From: Kitasatospora phosalacinea
GTDB lineage: Bacteria; Actinomycetota; Actinomycetes; Streptomycetales; Streptomycetaceae
Length of the DNA: 10,060 bases
NCBI RefSeq assembly: GCF_000716545.1
Contig: NZ_JNWZ01000112.1
Location: 1-10,060 of the forward strand
Direction of reading: 5' to 3'
In this document: positions 5,675 to 10,060 of the stretch, piece after piece
How the letters are laid out: every line of letters starts with the position of its first letter
Numbering within the stretch: position 1 is the stretch's first letter
Translations under genes and position numbers: made by a program
The notes under the pieces: model-generated
Told to the model about the DNA's origin: nothing
What the model saw: only the letters and a program-made list of their open reading frames with translations
The model's database searches: none

Positions 5675-6856
5675 GTGCGGATCCTGATCTCCGGCGCCGG
5701 CATCGGCGGCCCCGCGCTCGCGTACTGGCTCGCCCGGTACGGGCACCGGCCCACCGTGGTCGAACTCGCCCCCGCGCTGCGGGCCGGCGGGCAGGCCGTC
5801 GACTTCCGCGGGCCCACCCACCTGACCGTGCTGCGGCGGATGGGCCTGCTGGAGGAGTTGCGCGAGCGGCAGACCGGCGGCACCCCGATGACCTTCACCG
5901 ACGTCCGCGGCCGCACCCGGCTGCACCTGCCCGCCGAGTTCGCCGGCGGCGAGGTGGAGATCCGGCGCGGGGAGCTCGCCCGGCTGCTGCACCGGCACAG
6001 CGCTCCCGGCACCGAGTACCTGTTCGGCGACACCGTCACCGCCCTGCGCCAGGACGCCGAGGGCGTCGACGTCGCCTTCCGGCACGCCCCCGAACGCCGC
6101 TTCGACCTGGTGATCGGCGCCGACGGGCTGCACTCCCGGACCCGCGCCCTCGCCTTCGGCCCCGAACGGCGGTACGTCCGCCACCTCGGCTACTACGCCG
6201 CCACCTGGCCCTTCGCCAACCGCCTCGGCCTGCCCGCCGGCAGCACCGGCACCAACACCCCCGGCCGGCTCGCCGCCGCCGGCGCCGACCCCCGCGACCC
6301 CGAACTGGCCGGGGCCTTCCTGCTGTTCGCCTCGCCCGAACTCGCCCTCGACCGGCACGACCCCGCCCGGCTCAAGGCCCTGCTGCGCGCCCGCTTCGCC
6401 GACCTGCCGCACCCCGTCCCGCACCTGCTCGACACCCTGGACGAGGTCGACGACCGCGACCTGTACGTCGACTCGATCAGCCGCGCCGACGTCCCCGCCT
6501 GGTCCGACGGCCGGATCGCCCTGCTCGGCGACGCCGCCTGCGGCGCCACCATCGGCGGCATGGGCACCGGCACCGCCCTGGTCGCCGCGTACGTCCTGGC
6601 CACCGAACTCGCCCGCGCCGACGGCGACCACCGCGCCGCGCTCACCCGCTACGAGCGCACCGTCCGGCCCTACGCCGAACGCTGCCAGCGCGGCGGCGAC
6701 CGCACCGGCCCCTTCCTCGCCCCGCGCACCGCCCGCGGGCTGTGGCTGCGCAACACGCTGCTGAGCCGGCCCGCGCTGCTGAACCGGATGCTCGCGATGG
6801 GCGAGCAGGTCGCCACGCTCGACCTGCCCGAACCCGTCCGCGAGCCGCAGGGGTGA
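5675..6856 (+). CDS. FAD-dependent monooxygenase (PHBH/UbiH-like, FAD_binding_3)
   Basis: Seen: 393 residues. The GTG at 5675 has a strong AGGAGG 6 nt upstream. The frame is open further upstream, but that part overlaps the tetR region and lacks the fold. The N-terminal Rossmann motif GAGIGG (7-12) ends its beta-alpha-beta unit in VVELAP. Arg98 sits in EIRRGEL, GADGLHS (148-154) is the second flavin/NAD(P)H motif, and GDAACG (285-290) is the ribityl-contacting GD motif. The usual His/Pro after GDAA are replaced by Cys-Gly. Known: group A flavin monooxygenases use NAD(P)H and O2 to hydroxylate aromatics, polyketides or drugs in the cytoplasm. Context: it is divergent from and probably repressed by the TetR protein, and no biosynthetic genes are visible nearby. 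Inference: an inducible detoxification or catabolic hydroxylase. The substrate is unknown. Confidence 0.88.
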   Translation: MRILISGAGIGGPALAYWLARYGHRPTVVELAPALRAGGQAVDFRGPTHLTVLRRMGLLEELRERQTGGTPMTFTDVRGRTRLHLPAEFAGGEVEIRRGELARLLHRHSAPGTEYLFGDTVTALRQDAEGVDVAFRHAPERRFDLVIGADGLHSRTRALAFGPERRYVRHLGYYAATWPFANRLGLPAGSTGTNTPGRLAAAGADPRDPELAGAFLLFASPELALDRHDPARLKALLRARFADLPHPVPHLLDTLDEVDDRDLYVDSISRADVPAWSDGRIALLGDAACGATIGGMGTGTALVAAYVLATELARADGDHRAALTRYERTVRPYAERCQRGGDRTGPFLAPRTARGLWLRNTLLSRPALLNRMLAMGEQVATLDLPEPVREPQG

Positions 6857-6871
6857 GGTGGTCGACCGCAG

Positions 6872-6877
6872 TACCCT
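6872..6877 (+). promoter_or_regulatory. Candidate -10 element of a leaderless promoter
   Basis: TACCCT fits the actinobacterial TANNNT -10 pattern and ends 6 nt before the ATG at 6884. Transcription would therefore start on or next to the A of the start codon. No good -35 is seen. The ATG has no ribosome site upstream, which fits a leaderless message. Confidence 0.4.
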
Positions 6878-6883
6878 TATTCC

Positions 6884-7573
6884 ATGGAGTCCGCGAGGAA
6901 CGGGGTGACCGCCATGGCGGACCGGGCCGCGAAGAGCGAGCTGTACGAGGCGTTCGCCACCACCGGCAAAGCGCTCTCCAACGGCAAGCGACTCGAACTG
7001 CTCGACCTGCTCGCCCAGGGCGAGCGCACCGTCGACGCGCTCGCCAGAACCGCCGGCCTCAACCTCACCACCGCCTCCGCCCACCTCCAGATCCTCAAGC
7101 AGGCCGGGCTGGTCGCCACCCGCCGCGACGGCGTCCGCGTCCACTACCGCCTCGCCGGGGACGACGTCGCCGCCCTCTTCGCCCGACTGCGCCTGGTCGC
7201 CGCCCGCCACCAGGCCGCCGTCGCCCCCGCCCTGGCCGCCTACCTCGGCCCGGAGGAGGACGACACGCTCACCCGGGAGGAACTGCCCGCCCTGGTCGCC
7301 GCCGGACGGGCCGTCGCGCTCGACGTCCGCCCCGCCGAGGAGTACGCCGCCGGGCACATCCCCGGCGCGCTCTCCCTCCCGGTCGAGGAGCCCGCCGACC
7401 GGATCGGCGAACTCCCCGCCGAGACCGAGGTCGTGGTCTACTGCCGGGGCGCCTACTGCGCCCTCGCGCACGACGCCGTCCGCCTGCTGCGCGCCCGGGG
7501 CCGGCGGGCCCTGCGGCTCGACGGCGGCATGCTGGAATGGCGGCTCGCCGAACTGCCGGTCGATGCGGCCTGA
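6884..7573 (+). CDS. ArsR-family HTH regulator fused to a rhodanese domain
   Basis: Seen: 229 residues. A winged helix-turn-helix of ArsR type spans about 20-105 (KALSNGKRLELLDLLAQGERTVDALA, recognition helix near LTTASAHLQILKQAG, wing at TRRDGVRVHYRL). A single rhodanese domain spans about 131-226, with LDVRPAEEYAAGHIPGA and the catalytic loop CRGAYC (187-192). These are the only cysteines in the protein. The ELCVCDL-type metal site of arsenic and cadmium sensors is missing. Known: ArsR-rhodanese fusions occur in many bacteria, and rhodaneses carry a persulfide on the loop Cys. Inference: a sulfur- or redox-responsive DNA-binding protein. Start choice: ATG 6884 has a leaderless promoter layout; GTG 6905, with GAGG 6 nt upstream, or ATG 6914 would remove 7 or 10 residues and leave both domains intact. 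It lies 27 nt after the monooxygenase, so co-transcription is also possible. Confidence 0.88.
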   Translation: MESARNGVTAMADRAAKSELYEAFATTGKALSNGKRLELLDLLAQGERTVDALARTAGLNLTTASAHLQILKQAGLVATRRDGVRVHYRLAGDDVAALFARLRLVAARHQAAVAPALAAYLGPEEDDTLTREELPALVAAGRAVALDVRPAEEYAAGHIPGALSLPVEEPADRIGELPAETEVVVYCRGAYCALAHDAVRLLRARGRRALRLDGGMLEWRLAELPVDAA

Positions 7574-7591
7574 CCGCGGCCTGACCGCGGC
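7565..7591. repeat. 11-nt direct repeat across the ArsR-rhodanese stop codon
   Basis: GCGGCCTGACC occurs at 7565-7575 and again at 7576-7586, followed by GCGGC. The first copy contains the TGA stop of the regulator gene. It looks like a recent short tandem duplication, with no function assigned. Confidence 0.55.
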
Positions 7592-7635
7592 TCCCGCCGT
7601 CCTCGCCGTTCCGGCCGTTCCGGCCCTTCCCGGGC
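7591..7635. repeat. 9-nt tandem repeat downstream of the ArsR-rhodanese gene
   Basis: Five successive 9-mers: CTCCCGCCG, TCCTCGCCG, TTCCGGCCG, TTCCGGCCC and TTCCCGGGC. Period and composition resemble the array found in sense orientation after tetR (4794-4847). Confidence 0.5.
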
Positions 7636-7697
7636 GTGAAAGTTTCTCGGTCGCGGCGGGTTTTCCGACCCCCTTCCGAAGTGGGACGGAACGTGTG

Positions 7698-7712
7698 CGA
7701 AGGGCCCCTTCG
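7698..7712. other. 15-bp palindrome, operator or terminator candidate
   Basis: CGAAGGGCCCCTTCG is symmetric around one central base. As RNA it gives a 6-bp stem with a 3-nt loop. It is 125 nt past the ArsR-rhodanese stop and 220 nt before the cellulase start, so it could end the first transcript or bind a regulator of the second. Confidence 0.35.
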
Positions 7713-7807
7713 ACAGCAGTTCGACAGGGCGGAAGCCGGTCGAGGGCGGGCGGTGGGGCGGGAGTTCGCGGCGTGCGGGGGCCTGCCGCCGGGGCGGGTC
7801 GGGCCGC

Positions 7808-7813
7808 TAGCAT
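7808..7813 (+). promoter_or_regulatory. Candidate -10 element of the cellulase promoter
   Basis: TAGCAT fits the actinomycete -10 pattern TANNNT. A start point near 7820 would put the CebR box at about +10, a usual position for repression. The -35 region is weak. Confidence 0.4.
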
Positions 7814-7829
7814 CGGCCGCGGTCCGCTG

Positions 7830-7843
7830 CGGGAGCGCTCCCA
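7830..7843. promoter_or_regulatory. CebR box (cellobiose/cellotriose-responsive operator)
   Basis: CGGGAGCGCTCCCA differs at one position from the streptomycete CebR consensus TGGGAGCGCTCCCA, and its inner 12 bp (GGGAGCGCTCCC) are a perfect palindrome. It lies 89 bp before the start of a secreted GH6 cellulase, the kind of gene CebR controls. Known: CebR is a LacI-family repressor released by cello-oligosaccharides. Confidence 0.88.
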
Positions 7844-7932
7844 CGCTCCGGTTCCCGCATCGTCCCCGGTCAGCATGCCCCCACCTCGATGCCGGCCGCC
7901 TCTCCCACCCGAGAGCACCCCCGGAGGACACC

Positions 7933-9372
7933 GTGCACACCCCCGACCCCCACCCGCGCACCGCCGTCACGCCCGCCAGGCCGACCCGGCGCGCCGCCGC
8001 CCTCGCCCTCGCCGCCGTGACCGCCGCCGTCGGCCTGGTGGCCGCCGCCCAGGGCGGCGCCGGCGCCGCCGTGCAGGGCAGCCTCGCCCCGGACACCCAG
8101 TTCTACAAGGACCCGACCTCCCAGGCCGTCAGGTGGGCGGCCGCCAACCCCGGGGACTACCGGGCGCCGGTGATCTCCAAGCGGATCGCCAGCCAGTCGC
8201 AGGGCATCTGGTTCGCCAACTACCGCCCGGACACCATCACCTCCGACGTCCGCACGATCACCTCGGCCGCCTCCCAGTCCGGCCAGGTGCCGGTGCTGGT
8301 GGCCTACATGATCCCCAACCGGGACTGCGGCGGCGCCTCGGCCGGCGGCGCCCCCGACCTCGCCTCGTACGACGCCTGGGTCGGCAAGTTCGCGGCCGGG
8401 CTCGGCAGTTCGCGCGCGGTCGTGGTGCTGGAGCCGGACTCGGTCGCGCTCACCACCTGCCTCAGCGCCCAGCAACAGAACGACCGCTTCGCCTCGCTGG
8501 CCCGCGCCGTCACCACCATCCACGCCGCCGACCCGAACGCCAAGGTCTACCTCGACGGCGGCCACTCCACCTGGAACTCCCCCTCCGAGCAGGCCAACCG
8601 GCTGCGCAGCGCGGGCGTGCTGAACTCGGACGGCTTCTTCACCAACGTCTCCAACTTCAACACCACCTCCAACGAAGCCTCGTTCGCCCACAACCTGCTG
8701 GGTGCCCTCGGCAACCCCGGCAACCTGCACGCCGTCATCGACACCAGCCGCAACGGCAACGGCCCGGCCGGCAGCGCCTGGTGCGACCCGACCGGCCGCA
8801 AGATCGGCAACTACCCGACCGCCGCGACCAACGACAGCGCGATCGACGCCTTCCTGTGGATCAAGCCCCCGGGCGAGGCCGACGGCTGCGCCGCCGCGGC
8901 CGGGACGTTCGTCCCCGACATCGCCTACCAGCTGGCGGTCAACGCGGCCGACCCGAGCTCGCCGCCCCCGTCCAGCCAGCCCCCCACCTCGCAGCCGCCG
9001 TCCTCCCAGCCGCCGTCCTCGCCGCCCCCGTCCTCGCAGCCGCCGACCGGGAACGCTTCCTGCTCGATCGCGTACCGGGCCAACTCCTGGGCGGGCGGCT
9101 TCACCGCCGACGTCACGGTGAAGAACACCGGCAGCACGACGATCTCCGGCTGGAAGCTCGGCTGGACGTTCCCCGGTGACCAGAAGATCACCAGCGCCTG
9201 GAACGCCAAGGTCACCCAGAGCGGAGCCGTCGTCACCGCCACCGACCTCGGCTACAACGGCACCCTGGCGGCCGGCGCGTCCACCAGCTTCGGCCTGCAG
9301 GCCACCTACGGGTCGAACAACACCACCCCGAGCGCCTTCACGCTGAACGGCACCGCCTGCACCACCTCCTGA
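7933..9372 (+). CDS. Secreted GH6 endo-beta-1,4-glucanase with C-terminal CBM2
   Basis: Seen: 479 residues from a GTG at 7933, with GGAGG 5 nt upstream. The signal peptide runs to about residue 46 (RPTRR, then a long Ala/Leu/Val core, ending GAGAA). The catalytic domain spans about 50-338: VAYMIPNRDCGG with Asp131, VVVLEPDS with Asp169 as the general acid, and WIKPPGEADG with Asp317, the three conserved acidic sites of GH6. The catalytic domain is about 290 residues, the compact size of bacterial endoglucanases. A Pro/Ser/Gln linker (341-373) leads to a CBM2 (about 376-477), bounded by Cys377 and Cys476 and rich in Trp (386, 407, 411, 423). Inference: cleaves internal bonds of cellulose outside the cell, with CBM2 anchoring it to the fibre. 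The CebR box upstream implies induction by cello-oligosaccharides. No other cellulase gene is visible nearby. Confidence 0.95.
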   Translation: MHTPDPHPRTAVTPARPTRRAAALALAAVTAAVGLVAAAQGGAGAAVQGSLAPDTQFYKDPTSQAVRWAAANPGDYRAPVISKRIASQSQGIWFANYRPDTITSDVRTITSAASQSGQVPVLVAYMIPNRDCGGASAGGAPDLASYDAWVGKFAAGLGSSRAVVVLEPDSVALTTCLSAQQQNDRFASLARAVTTIHAADPNAKVYLDGGHSTWNSPSEQANRLRSAGVLNSDGFFTNVSNFNTTSNEASFAHNLLGALGNPGNLHAVIDTSRNGNGPAGSAWCDPTGRKIGNYPTAATNDSAIDAFLWIKPPGEADGCAAAAGTFVPDIAYQLAVNAADPSSPPPSSQPPTSQPPSSQPPSSPPPSSQPPTGNASCSIAYRANSWAGGFTADVTVKNTGSTTISGWKLGWTFPGDQKITSAWNAKVTQSGAVVTATDLGYNGTLAAGASTSFGLQATYGSNNTTPSAFTLNGTACTTS

Positions 9373-9385
9373 ACCATCCTCCCCA

Positions 9386-9423
9386 GCCCCGCCGGCCACC
9401 CCCCACCCACGGGCCGGCGGGGC
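9386..9423. terminator. Strong bidirectional hairpin between convergent genes
   Basis: GCCCCGCCGGCC (9386-9397) pairs perfectly over 12 bp with GGCCGGCGGGGC (9412-9423) around a 14-nt loop. It starts 13 nt after the cellulase stop and lies 39 nt from the 3' end of the convergent membrane-protein gene, so it can serve both strands. There is no T-tract. Confidence 0.85.
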
Positions 9424-9462
9424 ACCCCATTCCCCCTCCCCGCACGGTCCCCGGCGCGGTCC

Positions 9463-9849
9463 CTACGGCCGGAGTTGGACGGCCGTCACCATCACGTAGC
9501 CGACCAGCAGCCCGAACAGGCACACCGCCGTGATGTACCGGGGCGTGAACGGCAGCCCCGCGAGCGACGGGTAGAGCAGGACGGCGCCGCCCGCCGCGAG
9601 GTCCGCGATGTACAGGCCGTCGGGCGGGACGATGCCGGTGCTGTGCGCGGCCCAGCCGGTGGCGATCAGGAAACCGGTCAGCAGGGTGAACCCGGACAGC
9701 AGCCCGGAGCCGATCGCCCCGAGGGTGGGGTGCGGTTCCGGGAACGGCTCGCCCTCCGGCACCTCGGGGCGCAGGCGGTGCGCCACCGCGAGCGCGCCCA
9801 CCGCGAGCGCCATGGCCCCGAGGGCGCCGAACAACGGAGCGGGATTCAA
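9463..9849 (-). CDS. Small membrane protein with about four helices, family not recognised
   Basis: Seen: 128 residues. Hydrophobic segments lie at about 5-24, 44-66, 81-97 and 106-124. A Pro/Glu-rich loop (about 27-42, RPEVPEGEPFPEPHP) follows the first. Gly is frequent in the helices, and a lone Cys sits at 110. The TTG start at 9849-9847 has AGGAGG 5 nt upstream and overlaps the stop of the upstream gene (TTGA), so the two are translationally coupled. An ATG at residue 13 is possible, but it lacks a ribosome site and would cut the first helix. Inference: the pair forms a small membrane complex. No catalytic or binding motif is apparent and I do not recognise the family. It converges on the cellulase gene with a shared hairpin between them. 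Confidence 0.72.
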   Translation of the reverse strand: MNPAPLFGALGAMALAVGALAVAHRLRPEVPEGEPFPEPHPTLGAIGSGLLSGFTLLTGFLIATGWAAHSTGIVPPDGLYIADLAAGGAVLLYPSLAGLPFTPRYITAVCLFGLLVGYVMVTAVQLRP

Positions 9850-10016
9850 CGGCTCCTCCTGGAGAACGCGAAGTGCTGCCCGGCGAGGGCCGCGAGCGCG
9901 GCCGGCAGCAGGACGGTGACGAGCAGGACGGTCGCCCAGACCGAGGGTTCGATCGGGCCCGGACCGGCGGCCGGGGTGTCCGGCGGCGGCACGGCGACCA
10001 GCGTCGAGGGCGAGGC
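9846..10016 (-). CDS. Small membrane protein, 5' end lost at the contig edge
   Basis: Seen: 56 genomic codons remain. A Pro/Ala-rich stretch (VPPPDTPAAGPGPIEP) is followed by a hydrophobic helix of about 22 residues (starting VWATVLLVTVLLPAAL) and a short basic end (SRRSR). The frame stays open to 10031, but the apparent N-terminus MYKRQ is translated from Nextera adapter and is not part of the protein. The true start is either beyond the contig end or at an internal GTG (codon 10 of the visible part), which has no ribosome site. It is coupled to the next gene through a TTGA overlap, with that gene's ribosome site inside its last codons. Function unknown; probably an accessory subunit to its downstream partner. 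Confidence 0.6.
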   Translation of the reverse strand, partial: ASPSTLVAVPPPDTPAAGPGPIEPSVWATVLLVTVLLPAALAALAGQHFAFSRRSR

Positions 10017-10060
10017 CTGTCTCTTATACACATCTGACGCTGCCGACGATACTCCTTGTT
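10017..10060. other. Illumina Nextera adapter left at the end of the assembly
   Basis: CTGTCTCTTATACACATCT (10017-10035) is the Tn5 mosaic end. GACGCTGCCGACGA (10036-10049) is the Read 1 side of the Nextera adapter. TACTCCTT (10050-10057) is the reverse complement of the i5 index AAGGAGTA (N/S507). GT of the following P5 sequence comes next, and the final T departs from it. None of this is genomic. Confidence 0.98.

Larger units (their letters stand above)
7574..7932. other. Non-coding 359-bp gap upstream of the GH6 cellulase
   Basis: No gene with a ribosome site is seen here. The gap holds, in order: the end of an 11-nt duplication; a 9-nt tandem array; the palindrome GAAAGTTTC (7638-7646); an inverted repeat TTCCG/CGGAA (7674-7678 and 7687-7691); the palindrome CGAAGGGCCCCTTCG (7698-7712); a direct repeat TTCGACAG (7709-7716 and 7720-7727); a candidate -10 (7808-7813); and a CebR-type box (7830-7843). 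It is best read as the 3' end of the regulator transcript plus the control region of the cellulase. Confidence 0.6.

Noticed and set aside
4790..7918. 1042-codon minus-strand open frame
   Set aside because: It runs antisense to the monooxygenase and ArsR-rhodanese genes and out of frame over tetR. Repetitive Gly/Val/Glu/Ala composition, with no domain or ribosome site.
7563..9179. 538-codon plus-strand frame over the cellulase
   Set aside because: Arg/Pro-rich +1 shadow of the GH6 gene. The true frame has a signal peptide, catalytic motifs and CBM2.
7870..9399. 509-codon minus-strand frame opposite the cellulase
   Set aside because: Gly/Val-rich mirror of a GC-biased gene, also crossing the hairpin terminator. 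No recognisable domain.
10017..10033. MYKRQ / MCIRDR N-termini of minus-strand frames at the right edge
   Set aside because: These are translations of the Nextera mosaic end and not biological sequence.
10017..10035. Tn5-type transposon end as a mobile element
   Set aside because: The sequence is the laboratory mosaic end followed directly by adapter and index, so it comes from library preparation.

Overview
The window is very GC-rich, with strong third-position GC bias, GTG and TTG starts, and little AT outside promoters. Gene content and two recognisable actinobacterial operators (a DmdR1/IdeR-type iron box and a CebR-type cellobiose box) point to a streptomycete-like actinomycete (Streptomyces or Kitasatospora). 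The genus cannot be fixed from this window. The right end is an assembly edge: the last 44 bases are Illumina Nextera adapter, so genomic sequence stops at about 10016.

Positions 1-4361 form an iron/heme acquisition locus. A secreted protein with two HtaA heme-binding domains (minus strand, 3' end outside the window) is divergent from a three-gene ABC importer. The importer consists of a heme-binding lipoprotein (hmuT-like), a FecCD/BtuC permease (hmuU-like) and an ATPase (hmuV-like), joined by 4-base start/stop overlaps. The 194-bp gap between the two arms carries one iron box, so both arms are probably repressed together when iron is plentiful. Heme caught by the HtaA protein would pass to the lipoprotein and then through the permease.

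Positions 4362-4863 hold a terminator-like hairpin, a 39-codon membrane-peptide gene with a good ribosome binding site, a second hairpin, a G-rich 10-nt repeat and a 9-nt tandem repeat. Positions 4864-6856 hold a TetR-family regulator (minus) divergent from an FAD-dependent monooxygenase (plus). A 41-bp imperfect palindrome lies between them and is a probable operator for both.

Positions 6884-7573 encode an ArsR-type HTH fused to a rhodanese domain. It has an apparent leaderless promoter, and its only two cysteines are both in the rhodanese catalytic loop. The 359-bp gap 7574-7932 holds small repeats and palindromes, a promoter candidate and a near-perfect CebR box. It leads into a secreted GH6 endoglucanase with a C-terminal CBM2 (7933-9372), followed by a strong 12-bp hairpin terminator. 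On the minus strand from the right edge are two translationally coupled small membrane-protein genes of unknown function, the first truncated by the contig end.

I found no clearly new multi-gene system. The most unusual items are the ArsR-rhodanese protein, the TetR operator, the asymmetric HtaA domains, the small membrane peptide and the sequencing-adapter tail.
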